From an uncultured Sphingomonas sp. (lineage in GTDB: Bacteria > Pseudomonadota > Alphaproteobacteria > Sphingomonadales > Sphingomonadaceae): DNA of 64,000 nucleotides. The DNA is taken from NCBI GenBank assembly GCA_913776045.1, contig CAJYOI010000005.1, positions 1 through 64,000 of the forward strand, given 5' to 3'. The position numbers and the translations under genes are program-made. Positions 1 to 7,364 of this stretch are shown piece after piece; position 1 is the stretch's first letter, and the number at the start of each line of letters is the position of its first letter. Under the pieces are notes generated by a model. The model saw only the letters and a program-made list of their open reading frames with translations, ran no database searches and was not told the DNA's origin.

Positions 1-204
1 CACCGTCTCGAACCCGCGATGCGGATGCGGCCCGAAAGGCAGGCCGCTATTGCCTGGGGCGTAGGTCTGCGGACCATGATGGTTGAGGAACAGGAATGGA
101 TCGACCTGCTCCAGCCCCGGCCCCGGCACCGGCCGCCGCGTAACCAGATCGCCGATATCGTCGCGATGGGCAGGGTGGATGGCGGCAAGCGTGCGGGCGG
201 TCAT
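1..204 (-). CDS. Pirin family protein (N-terminal part, cut by window edge)
   Basis: Only the first 68 residues are present; the gene runs off the left end. The reading starts at an ATG whose complement is CAT at 202-204, preceded by a GGAAGGAG ribosome-binding site. The peptide carries the pirin N-terminal signature: VDPFLFLNHHGP followed by PFGPHPHRGFETV, whose histidines form the iron-binding cupin site in known pirins. Pirins are small bicupins, some with quercetinase activity and some proposed as redox sensors; the role here cannot be told from the fragment. It is the first gene downstream of the tmRNA gene on the same strand, with about 180 bases between them. Confidence 0.85.
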   Translation of the reverse strand, partial: MTARTLAAIHPAHRDDIGDLVTRRPVPGPGLEQVDPFLFLNHHGPQTYAPGNSGLPFGPHPHRGFETV

Positions 205-303
205 GCGAAAGGCTCCTTCCCGCTCAAGATGGCGGCGATGCCGCGCAGCGACAACGCCCGCAGCGGGAACGCTGCGTTTCGCACGACCATCGATACGGAC
301 AGT

Positions 304-369
304 GGGGAGCTTCTGTTGCCCGGTGCTCCCCGTACCGCTGGAATCCCCTTCTGTTGCCCGGTGGGGTCC
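304..369 (-). other. Two adjacent hairpins with identical 14-nt loops
   Basis: Two stem-loops lie side by side. One is GGGGAGC (304-310), loop 311-324, GCTCCCC (325-331). The other is GGA plus CCCC (340-342, 345-348, with a 2-nt bulge), loop 349-362, GGGG plus TCC (363-369). Both loops read TTCTGTTGCCCGGT on the plus strand (ACCGGGCAACAGAA on the minus strand), while the stem sequences differ and still pair. Conserved loop with changed but paired stems suggests a structured RNA rather than a simple repeat. The strand is unproven; minus is preferred because tmRNA lies upstream and the pirin gene downstream on that strand. It could be a small RNA, part of a leader, or a processed tail of the tmRNA transcript. 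Confidence 0.5.
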
Positions 370-384
370 AACCGCGCTATTTTG

Positions 385-655
385 GAGTAACCTTAGGCCG
401 TGAGGCCCTCAGTTACGCCGCAATCGCGAGTGCTTCGTTATCGTTGGCACTTGTGTAATGGGCCGTTGCGGTGGTCCCATTCCGAGCGAAAGACAACGCT
501 TTTCAACACACGTCGATCCTGGTTCGGCCCCGTCAGAAACGGTGTCCAGTACACCACCATTTATGGTGGAGCCGCCGGGTACTGCCCCCGGGTCCGCTGC
601 GTCTATTGCACGCAATCCTTTATCGCCATAGCCGGCAGGCGAACCCACCGGCCTC
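385..655 (-). ncRNA. ssrA: Transfer-messenger RNA, circularly permuted two-piece form
   Basis: tmRNA rescues stalled ribosomes. On the minus strand the acceptor piece comes first and ends in CGGCTCCACCA, with encoded CCA at 564-566. A spacer of about 32 bases (532-563) follows, then the coding piece beginning GGGGCCGAACCAGGATCGAC at 531. GGGGCCG (525-531) and CGGCTCC (568-574) form a 7-bp acceptor stem with one G-U pair. The tag frame at 413-448 reads ANDNEALAIAA then TAA, a typical alphaproteobacterial degradation tag ending in Ala-Ala. The T-arm has the stem CGGG/CCCG with a GGCAGTA loop. The spacer contains a CCACCA-TTTA-TGGTGG hairpin (554-569), a likely processing site. Both outer ends are estimates. 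The order acceptor-spacer-coding is the permuted arrangement known in alphaproteobacteria. Confidence 0.93.
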
Positions 656-658
656 ATC

Positions 659-664
659 AATATA
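659..664 (-). promoter_or_regulatory. ssrA: Probable -10 element of the tmRNA promoter
   Basis: On the minus strand the bases read TATATT, close to the -10 consensus, a few bases before the expected 5' end of the tmRNA acceptor piece. No clear -35 box is visible about 17 bases further upstream, so the call rests on the -10 and position only. An alternating GC run (about 666-679) lies directly behind it. Confidence 0.4.
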
Positions 665-730
665 GGGCGCGCGCGCGCGTAAGGGAAGGCCTTCACATGG
701 CCACATTATCGTCGCAGGGGATATCGTATC

Positions 731-1162
731 ATGTTGACGCAGCGTTCCCGCTACGCGCTCCGCGCGATGCTGTTCCTCGCCACGCAGAAGCCCGGCGGGC
801 CGCCCGTGCCGATGAATCGCATCGCCGCCACCGCCAACGTGCCGCGCAAGTTCCTGGAACTGATCCTGGCCGACCTGCGCGAGGCGGGGTTCCTCCATTC
901 GCACCGTGGGAAGGCGGGCGGATACTGCCTGTCGCGCCCGGCGTATCTCATCTCGCTGGGCGAAGTGATCCGTGTGATCGAAGGGCCGCTGGCGCTGGTC
1001 CCCTGCGTCAGCCGCACCGCCTACCGCCCGTGCACCGACTGTCGCGACGAAGCGGCGTGTGCCATCCGCCGGGCGATGGCGCGGGTGCGGGACGAGACGG
1101 CGCGGATTCTCGACGGCACCAGCCTGGCGGATGCCACCGCCGAGGAACTGGCGGCGGCCTAA
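731..1162 (+). CDS. Rrf2 family transcriptional regulator
   Basis: A 143-residue winged-helix regulator. The N-terminus (QRSRYALRAMLFLA) and the motif GKAGGYCLSRP near residue 60-70 are typical of Rrf2/IscR proteins. A cysteine group follows at residues 92, 101, 104 and 110, plus Cys66; IscR-type members bind an Fe-S cluster with three such cysteines, so this one may sense iron-sulfur status, oxygen or nitric oxide. It is not clearly IscR: no isc genes adjoin it, although a fragment of an A-type Fe-S carrier lies far away at the window's right end. The start is ATG 731 with an AGGGGA site upstream. Its stop overlaps the end of the convergent mscL gene. Confidence 0.88.
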   Translation: MLTQRSRYALRAMLFLATQKPGGPPVPMNRIAATANVPRKFLELILADLREAGFLHSHRGKAGGYCLSRPAYLISLGEVIRVIEGPLALVPCVSRTAYRPCTDCRDEAACAIRRAMARVRDETARILDGTSLADATAEELAAA

Positions 1163-1602
1163 GGCCGCCGCGCCCGCAACTCGTCACGAATTTCGCGCAG
1201 CAGCTGAACGTCGGTCGGCTCGACTGCCGGGGCCTCGGGCGCCTTTTCCTGTTCGAACATGCCGACCGCGCGGTTCACGACGCGCAGCAGCAGGAAGATG
1301 ATGAAGGCGACGATCAGGAAATTGACCGCCTGCGTCACGAATTCGCCATAGCCGAGCAGCGGCACGCCCGCTTTCTTGAGCGCCGCATAGTCGGTCGAGC
1401 CCTGCAGATTGGCGGGCACCTCGCCCAGCACCACGAAATAGCTGGAGAAATCGAGCCCACCGAAAATCTTGCCGATCACCGGCATCAATATGTCCTCGGT
1501 CAGCGAGGTCACGATCTTGCCGAACGCCGCGCCGATGATGACCGCGATCGCCAGGTCGAGCACGTTGCCGCGCATGATGAAGGTCTTGAATTCCTTGAAC
1601 AT
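1159..1602 (-). CDS. mscL: Large-conductance mechanosensitive channel
   Basis: A 147-residue inner-membrane protein that opens as a homopentamer under membrane tension to release solutes after osmotic downshock. The start MFKEFKTFIMRGNVLDLAIAVIIG matches the MscL N-terminal amphipathic helix and first transmembrane helix; the second helix (FLIVAFIIFLLLRVVNR) is near residues 93-110, followed by a charged cytoplasmic tail with ELRARRP at the end. The length is typical for the family. It converges on the Rrf2 gene with a 4-base overlap and is divergent from the lemA gene, with 95 bases between starts. Confidence 0.96.
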   Translation of the reverse strand: MFKEFKTFIMRGNVLDLAIAVIIGAAFGKIVTSLTEDILMPVIGKIFGGLDFSSYFVVLGEVPANLQGSTDYAALKKAGVPLLGYGEFVTQAVNFLIVAFIIFLLLRVVNRAVGMFEQEKAPEAPAVEPTDVQLLREIRDELRARRP

Positions 1603-1697
1603 AGCCGTCCCTCCGCAGGCTGCCGAAACGATTCCCCATTGTAACGATCGGCCGTCCGCCTAAATGTTGCGCGCCTGAGGGTTAGAGGACAAGTCCC

Positions 1698-2288
1698 ATG
1701 AAGCTTCGTGTCGCATTCGTCGGTTTCGCTGCTCTCTCGCTCTCGGCCTGTGGGCTGAACAGCGTGCCCACCGCGGAGGAAAATGCGAAGGCGCGCTGGG
1801 CCGACGTCCAGAATCAGTATCAGCGTCGCGCCGACCTGATTCCCAATCTGGTCGCGACGGTGAAGGCCGCCGGCGCGCAGGAAAAGGCGATCCTGACCGA
1901 AGTGACTCAGGCGCGCGCCTCGGCCAATCAGGTGCAGGTGTCGGGCGACGATCTGGCCGACCCGAACAAGATGGCGGCGTATCAGCGCGCGCAAGCCGGG
2001 CTGACGCTGTCGCTGCAGCGCTTGCAGGAAGCCTATCCCGAGCTGAAGAGCCAGGGCAATTACACCACGCTGATGAGCCAGCTGGAAGGCACCGAGAACC
2101 GCATCACCATCGCCCGCAACGACTACAACCAGGCGGTGCAGGCGTATAACACGCGCATCCGCACCTTCCCCGACGCGGTGGGCGCCAAGATCTTCTATGG
2201 CGCCAAGCCGCTGACGCCGTTCCAGGCGACGACCCCGAATGCGGAGGTTGCGCCGTCGGTGGCGGCGGCGTTTGGGAACAGCAACTGA
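1698..2288 (+). CDS. LemA family lipoprotein
   Basis: A 196-residue protein with a lipoprotein signal: hydrophobic core then LSAC, giving a lipidated Cys18. The following NQYQRRADLIPNLVATVKAAG stretch is the most conserved part of LemA proteins, and the rest is predicted long helices, as in the known four-helix fold. The molecular function of LemA proteins is not established. It is followed after 23 bases by two TPM-domain proteins; this lemA-TPM-TPM order is common in Proteobacteria and suggests a shared envelope role. The start is ATG 1698. Confidence 0.9.
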   Translation: MKLRVAFVGFAALSLSACGLNSVPTAEENAKARWADVQNQYQRRADLIPNLVATVKAAGAQEKAILTEVTQARASANQVQVSGDDLADPNKMAAYQRAQAGLTLSLQRLQEAYPELKSQGNYTTLMSQLEGTENRITIARNDYNQAVQAYNTRIRTFPDAVGAKIFYGAKPLTPFQATTPNAEVAPSVAAAFGNSN

Positions 2289-2311
2289 CCCGTTCCGTTC
2301 GAGGAGCGGAC

Positions 2312-3178
2312 ATGATGACCCACGCCTTTCACCGTTTCATGCTCGCGCTGGCGCTGCTGCTTGTCGCAGCCGTGCCGGCGTCGGCGCAGACCTTGCCCAA
2401 ATTCACGGGCTTCGTCGTCGATGACGCAAACGTGCTGCCGCCCGATGTCGAGGTGTCGCTGACGCAGAAGCTCGATCAGCTTCAGAAGGACACCAAGCGT
2501 CAGGTCGTCGTCGCAACGGTTCCGTCGCTGCAGGGGTATCCGATCGAGGAATTCGGCAACAAGCTGATCCGTGCCTGGGGTGTCGGGCTGAAGGACGCCA
2601 ACAACGGCGCGATTCTGCTCGTCGCGCCGAACGATCGCAAGGTGCGAATCGAGGTCGGCTATGGCTTGGAGCCGTTCCTGACCGACGCGTTTTCGAGTGT
2701 TACAATCAACCAGCAGGTGCTGCCGCGTTTCAAGGCTGGCGATATGCCCGGTGGGATCGTCGCCGGGACCGACACGATCATCGCGCAACTCCGCGCCAGT
2801 CAGGAAGAGCAGCAGGCCAAGCTCGACGCCGCGGTCAAACAGTTCGACCAGGCGAATAAGGCACAACGCCGCGGTGGCGGCGGCTTCCCGCTCGCGATCG
2901 TCTTCTGGGGCATGGTCGTCGTCTTCGTGCTGCTGTCCTTCGCCCGGCGCGGCAAGGGCCGGCGCTATCGCGATGACGGCGATTCGGGTGTCCTGCCGAT
3001 CGTGCTTTGGTCGATCGCCAACGAGATCGGCCGCGAAGCGAGCCGCGGTGGCGGCATTGGTTGGGGCGGCTGGTCGGGCGGCGACAGCGATGGTGGTGGC
3101 GGCGGCTGGGGCGGCGGTGGCTTTACCGGCGGTGGCGGCGGGTCAGGCGGAGGCGGTGGCGCCTCGGGGAGCTGGTGA
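2312..3178 (+). CDS. TPM domain protein, secreted/membrane-anchored (YgcG type)
   Basis: A 288-residue protein with a signal peptide (cleavage likely after VPASAQ near residue 26), then a TPM domain (about 30-160) with FTGFVVDDANVLPP and the RKVRIEVGYGLEPFLTD motif typical of the family. A transmembrane helix follows (LAIVFWGMVVVFVLLSF, about residues 195-211), then a glycine-rich tail of about 60 residues rich in GGGG and GWGG. TPM (DUF477) proteins have been linked to photosystem repair in plants and to phosphatase-like activity; the bacterial role is unknown. Its TGA stop overlaps the next ATG by one base, so the pair is probably co-translated. Confidence 0.88.
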   Translation: MMTHAFHRFMLALALLLVAAVPASAQTLPKFTGFVVDDANVLPPDVEVSLTQKLDQLQKDTKRQVVVATVPSLQGYPIEEFGNKLIRAWGVGLKDANNGAILLVAPNDRKVRIEVGYGLEPFLTDAFSSVTINQQVLPRFKAGDMPGGIVAGTDTIIAQLRASQEEQQAKLDAAVKQFDQANKAQRRGGGGFPLAIVFWGMVVVFVLLSFARRGKGRRYRDDGDSGVLPIVLWSIANEIGREASRGGGIGWGGWSGGDSDGGGGGWGGGGFTGGGGGSGGGGGASGSW

Positions 3179-3849
3179 TGCGGCTGACCGACCAGGATCG
3201 CGCGGCGGTCGCGGCGGCCGTGACAGCTGCGGAAGCCGGCACCGACGGTGAGATCGTGACGATCGTCGCGCGGCAATCCGACAAATATCACGACGTGGCG
3301 CTGCAATGGGGCGTCATCGTCATGCTGCTCGTCCTGGCGCTTCTCGCGTTGTTTCCGGGCGTGGCCGAGGGCCTGCACTTGCGCCTCGTCGACGGCTGGG
3401 CGGAGACGGTGCCGGGCAGCGCCTATTACACCATTGCGCTGGTGCTGATGGCTGCGACGTTCCTGATCTGCCGCCTGGCCTTCGCGCCGCTGGCCGTTCG
3501 CATGGCGCTGACGCCCGGAGCGACCAAGACCCGCCGGGTGCGGGCAAAGGCGCTGCAGCTATTCCGCACCGGCGCCGAGAAGCGCACCGTCGCCGCGACC
3601 GGCGTGCTGCTGTACCTGAGCCTGGCCGAACATCGCGCCGAGCTGATCGCGGATGAGGCGATTCACGGCCGCGTGCCCGATGACGTCTGGGGCCACGCGA
3701 TGGCCAGCCTGATCGCGGCGGTGAAGGACGGTCGCCCCGGTGACGGCATGGCCGCGGCGGTGCGCGAGATCGGCGTGGTGCTGGCCGAGCATTTCCCGAT
3801 CAGCGACGGCGACGTCAACGAACTGCCCGATCGGCTTATCGAACTGTGA
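3178..3849 (+). CDS. TPM domain membrane protein
   Basis: A 223-residue protein starting at ATG 3178, which overlaps the stop of the preceding TPM gene by one base. A longer in-frame reading from 3007 exists but would run inside the previous gene's glycine-rich tail, so it is rejected. It has two transmembrane helices (about residues 44-62 and 84-102), then a TPM-like region with the LLYLSLAEHRAELIADEAIH signature. It is the usual partner of the longer YgcG-type protein in lemA operons. The function is unknown; an envelope role with LemA is inferred from context. Confidence 0.85.
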   Translation: MRLTDQDRAAVAAAVTAAEAGTDGEIVTIVARQSDKYHDVALQWGVIVMLLVLALLALFPGVAEGLHLRLVDGWAETVPGSAYYTIALVLMAATFLICRLAFAPLAVRMALTPGATKTRRVRAKALQLFRTGAEKRTVAATGVLLYLSLAEHRAELIADEAIHGRVPDDVWGHAMASLIAAVKDGRPGDGMAAAVREIGVVLAEHFPISDGDVNELPDRLIEL

Positions 3850-4370
3850 GCGTTCCCGACGCCGACGCGGTCGAGGAAACCGTCTGGGAAGGCAAATGGC
3901 TGGTCGCCAAACGCCGCGGGCGGTGGGAATATGTCGGCCGCACCGGTGCGCGCGAGGCGGCCGTTATCCTTGCGATCGACAAAGACCATGTCCTGCTGGT
4001 CGATCAGCATCGCGTGCCCCTCGGCCGCCGCTGTTTGGAGTTGCCCGCGGGCCTCGTCGACGAGGGCGAGGATGTCGAGACGACCGCGGCGCGCGAACTG
4101 GAGGAGGAAACCGGCTATCGCCCGGCGCGGGTCAGCCGGATCGGCGACTTCCATTCCTCGCCCGGGATGGTCAGCGAATGCTTCACGCTGGTCCGCGCCG
4201 AGGGGCTTCAGCGGGTTTCGGCGGGTGGTGGCGAGCCTGGCGAAGGTATCACCGTCCACCGCGTACCGCTGACAGGCATAGCCGATTACATCGCAGCCCG
4301 GCGGGCGGAGGGGATGGCGATCGACGTCAAGCTGCTGATGCTATTAGGGCCGGGAATATTGGGCCTGTAG
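3846..4370 (+). CDS. Nudix hydrolase, ADP-ribose pyrophosphatase-like
   Basis: A 174-residue Nudix enzyme. The Nudix box is complete (G-x5-E-x7-REL-x-EE-x-G) around residues 70-92: GLVDEGEDVETTAARELEEE then TGY, which binds the divalent metals for pyrophosphate bond cleavage. The FHSSPGMVSE motif just after is typical of ADP-ribose/ADP-sugar pyrophosphatases. The start is GTG 3846, overlapping the previous stop (GTGA), the only start in the frame giving a full domain and suggesting translational coupling with the TPM genes. The exact substrate cannot be read from the sequence. Confidence 0.87.
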   Translation: MSVPDADAVEETVWEGKWLVAKRRGRWEYVGRTGAREAAVILAIDKDHVLLVDQHRVPLGRRCLELPAGLVDEGEDVETTAARELEEETGYRPARVSRIGDFHSSPGMVSECFTLVRAEGLQRVSAGGGEPGEGITVHRVPLTGIADYIAARRAEGMAIDVKLLMLLGPGILGL

Positions 4371-4378
4371 CCGCCCGT

Positions 4379-4452
4379 GTTCCCGCGAAGGGGGCAGACC
4401 GGAGTCACGAACCACAGCGCCCGCAACGCTGGGCTCCCGCCTTCGCGGGAGC
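4379..4452. repeat. Intergenic inverted repeat
   Basis: Arms GTTCCCGCGAAGG (4379-4391) and CCTTCGCGGGAGC (4440-4452) are inverted copies with one mismatch, with GCTGGGCTCCCG just inside the right arm. The whole gap between the convergent Nudix and NDUFS4-like genes is taken up by it. I associate this kind of element with intergenic spaces in sphingomonads; here it may also act as a bidirectional terminator. No T-run follows either arm. Confidence 0.6.
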
Positions 4453-4459
4453 ACGTAGG

Positions 4460-4741
4460 TCAGCGAAAATTATCCGCGTAGGCCTGCAGCTTCAGCTTGC
4501 GTTCGGGTGCCGGCACGACGTGGTATGGCAACCCTTCCTTTTCGGCATAGGCGGTCGCCGCCTCAAGGCTCGGGAAGGTCAGCCGCAGCTGGTTGCGGGT
4601 GTCGCGCGACCCGGCCCAGCCGGTCAGCGGATCGGGGCGCTGCGGCTCGGCAGGGTCGAATTCGAGCACCCAGATCATCGTGCGGGCGCGGCCGGACTGC
4701 ATGGCGTTCTTGGGACGCTGAAAGATGCGGGCTTCGGACAT
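4460..4741 (-). CDS. NADH dehydrogenase (complex I) accessory protein, NDUFS4-like
   Basis: A 93-residue protein with the ETC complex I subunit conserved region: ARIFQRPKNAMQSGRA at the start, then WVLEFDP and the GWAGSRDTRNQLRLTF segment. This is the bacterial homologue of mitochondrial NDUFS4, found in alphaproteobacterial complex I. It is encoded away from the nuo operon, which is usual. The ATG at 4741 is chosen because a TAAGGAG site precedes it; a longer reading from 5047 would overlap hrpB and has no homology. It follows hrpB by 10 bases on the same strand and may be co-transcribed. Confidence 0.9.
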   Translation of the reverse strand: MSEARIFQRPKNAMQSGRARTMIWVLEFDPAEPQRPDPLTGWAGSRDTRNQLRLTFPSLEAATAYAEKEGLPYHVVPAPERKLKLQAYADNFR

Positions 4742-4751
4742 AAGCGTCTCC

Positions 4752-7193
4752 TTATCGGATACCGCGCGCGCGTGCATCCGCATTTTTGGTCCTGAGCGTG
4801 GCCGATGCCGCCGCCGGATCGTCGGGCCAGGGATGACGAGGATAGCGCCCGCGCATTTCCTTCGCCACCGCATGCCAGCTGCCTGCCCAGAAACCCGGCA
4901 GGTCGCGCGTCGTCTGGATCGGGCGCCCGGCCGGCGAGGTGAGGCTGAGCACCAAGGGCACGCGATTCTGGCCAACGCAAGGATGCTCGCCGAGGCCGAA
5001 CAGCGCCTGTGGGCGCAGCTCGACGGTCGGACCGGCGTCGGCAGCATAGTCGATCTCGTGGGTCGATCCGGCCGGTGACGTGAAGCGCGGCGGCGCGAGC
5101 CGGTTCACCTGGCCCATCCCATTCCAGCCCAGCAGACTTTCCAATGCGCCCGTCAGCCCTTCGACCTGATCGAGCCGACGCTTGCCCGTGAGCAACGGTG
5201 GCAGCCAATCGTCGAGATGCGCGAGTAGCGATTCGTCGGACAGCGTATCGAGCCCGGCATAGGCGGCGCGGGTGCGAAGCGCTTCGGCCGGCGCGCTCCA
5301 CGGTAGCAGCGAAAAACCGTGGCGGCGGACGCCCTCCAGCAAGGCATCGGCGATCTCGTCGGGCTTGGCAGCCGAATCGGGGCCTGAGGCGAGCTTGATC
5401 GCGCCCAGCCGTGTCTCGCGCGCGGCCGTGATGCCGCCGGTCGTGGGATCGAACTCGACGAAGCGGCGGGTCACGATGCGGTCGGCGAACAGCGCCTCGA
5501 CAGTCGCACGGTCTATCTCCACCGCCGACAAGATGCGCGCGCCCGACGCCATGCCGGCAGTTTCCGCAACCGCGAGCCATTCGGCCCGGGCAAGGCTGGA
5601 GGTCGCCTCAAGCTTGAATCCGCGCCCGCCGACGGACGCCCAGGTCTCTCTTGACGCGTCGCGGCGCTTGGCGATGCGATCGGGGTAAGCGAGCGCAATC
5701 ACCGTCGAAAGCCCCGCGCCCCTGTCGGGTTCGATCCCCTGAAGCGGACAGGGCGCCAGCTTGGCCCATCGCTCGGCCAGCCGGCGCCCGCCGTCCGCTC
5801 GCTGGCCGCGCTCATTCTTCCACCGCCGCAGCCGCATATCCAGATCGACGTCGGTCCCACCCAGCCCGCGCTCGCTCAGCAGCACCGCCGCCTCCGCCGC
5901 GACCCGCGCCAGTCCCATCTCGCCGGCGCGCACCAGCATGTGCGCCAGTCGCGGCGGCAGCGGCAGCGCGGCGAGCGCGCGGCCGTGGGGTGTCGGGCGG
6001 CCGTCGGCATCGATCGCCTCCAGCGTCGCCAGCCGCTGCTTCGCTTCGCTGACCGCCGCGGCACTCGGCGCGTCGAGCCAACGCAGGTCGCGTGGGTCGG
6101 CGACGCCCCAGATCGCGCACGCCAGCGTCAGCGCGGACAGGTCCGCCTCCAGGATTTCGGGCGGATCGAACCGCGGCAGGCCGGCCGTCGCCGCCTCTTC
6201 CCACAACCGATATGCCACACCCGGCCCCTGCCGTGCCGCGCGGCCGGCGCGCTGGGTCACCGCGGCTTGGCTCGCGCGCTCGGTCACCAGCCGCGTCATC
6301 CCCGCCGCGCGGTCGTAGCGCGGGCGGCGGGCGAGGCCGGAATCGACGACGATGCGGATGCCGTCGAGCGTCAGCGAGGTTTCGGCGATCGCGGTCGCCA
6401 GCACCACCTTGCGCGTGTCCGATGGCGCGATCGCGGCGCGCTGGGTGGCGGGGTCGATCTGGCCGTGGAGCTTGTGGAGCGCGATGCCGGTTATGCCCCC
6501 CAGCCGCTCCGCCGTCCGTTCGATCTCCGCGACGCCGGGCAGGAAGGCGAGCACGCCGCCCTGATCGTCGCGCAGTGCGGTCCGGACGGCGCCGGCGACG
6601 GCGTCCTCGACTCGGGCGTCGACGGTGCGGCCGATATGGCGCAGCGTCAGCGGATAGGACCGGCCTTCGCTCTCGACCACGGGTGCTCCGTCCATCAGCG
6701 CGGAAAATCGCGCTCCGTCGAGCGTGGCGGACATCGCCACCAGTCGCAGGTCGGGCCGCAGCCCCGCCTGCGCATCGAGGGCCAGCGCCAGGCCGAAGTC
6801 CGAATCGAGGCTGCGTTCATGCACTTCGTCGAACAGGACCGCCGACACGCCGGCCAGTTCGGGATCGGCCTGGATGCGGTTGACGAAGATGCCTTCGGTC
6901 ACGACCGTCACGCGCGTCACCGCCGACCGCCTGCTGTCCATTCGGGTCGCATAGCCGAACGTCTTGCCGACGCTTTCGCCCGCCAGCACCGCCATGCGTT
7001 CCGCCGCGGCACGCGCGGCGAGGCGGCGGGGGCTGAGCAGCAGGATTTCGCCGGTACACCAGGGTTCGGCGAGCAGCGCGGGCGCGATAGCGGTCGTCTT
7101 GCCGGCACCCGGGGGGGCCACGACGACGGCGTTCGACGCATCGCGCAGAGCGGCGAGCAGGTCAGGCAGGACGGCGTGGATCGGCAGCGTCAT
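4752..7193 (-). CDS. hrpB: ATP-dependent RNA helicase HrpB
   Basis: An 813-residue DExH-box helicase, the usual HrpB length. Motif I is APPGAGKTT (about residues 26-34), the DEAH-equivalent box is DEVHERS (about 122-128), motif III is SAT, and the QRAGRAARQGPG box (motif VI, about 306-317) is present. The helicase-associated and HrpB C-terminal regions follow, including the LPVVLSL-like and GFWAGSW motifs near the end (GFWAGSWHAVAKEMRGRYP). HrpB is a DEAH/RHA-type helicase of poorly known role in bacteria. The start is ATG 7193. It is separated from the HerA-like gene by 171 bases in which I see no gene. Confidence 0.95.
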   Translation of the reverse strand: MTLPIHAVLPDLLAALRDASNAVVVAPPGAGKTTAIAPALLAEPWCTGEILLLSPRRLAARAAAERMAVLAGESVGKTFGYATRMDSRRSAVTRVTVVTEGIFVNRIQADPELAGVSAVLFDEVHERSLDSDFGLALALDAQAGLRPDLRLVAMSATLDGARFSALMDGAPVVESEGRSYPLTLRHIGRTVDARVEDAVAGAVRTALRDDQGGVLAFLPGVAEIERTAERLGGITGIALHKLHGQIDPATQRAAIAPSDTRKVVLATAIAETSLTLDGIRIVVDSGLARRPRYDRAAGMTRLVTERASQAAVTQRAGRAARQGPGVAYRLWEEAATAGLPRFDPPEILEADLSALTLACAIWGVADPRDLRWLDAPSAAAVSEAKQRLATLEAIDADGRPTPHGRALAALPLPPRLAHMLVRAGEMGLARVAAEAAVLLSERGLGGTDVDLDMRLRRWKNERGQRADGGRRLAERWAKLAPCPLQGIEPDRGAGLSTVIALAYPDRIAKRRDASRETWASVGGRGFKLEATSSLARAEWLAVAETAGMASGARILSAVEIDRATVEALFADRIVTRRFVEFDPTTGGITAARETRLGAIKLASGPDSAAKPDEIADALLEGVRRHGFSLLPWSAPAEALRTRAAYAGLDTLSDESLLAHLDDWLPPLLTGKRRLDQVEGLTGALESLLGWNGMGQVNRLAPPRFTSPAGSTHEIDYAADAGPTVELRPQALFGLGEHPCVGQNRVPLVLSLTSPAGRPIQTTRDLPGFWAGSWHAVAKEMRGRYPRHPWPDDPAAASATLRTKNADARARGIR

Positions 7194-7364
7194 GCCGCTG
7201 CTCTCGCGAAAGTTGAGAAAGTTGAGATCATAACGCCCCTTTCGCAGGGCCGCAGATGCGGCCGGCGATCGAAGGGTGACGACGGGTGATCATGCCGATC
7301 GGGTTGGCAGAAGAAGTCCAGCTTTGGAAGCAAGCGTTCCCTGGAGAGGGCCGGGTCCCAAGGG

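Noticed and set aside
400..1644. Plus-strand frame of 414 codons across the tmRNA and Rrf2 genes
   Set aside because: It runs through the tmRNA on the other strand, the Rrf2 gene in another frame and mscL antisense; no motif and no conserved start.
3007..3177. Upstream extension of the second TPM gene
   Set aside because: It would overlap the glycine-rich tail of the previous gene; the overlapping ATG at 3178 fits translational coupling better.
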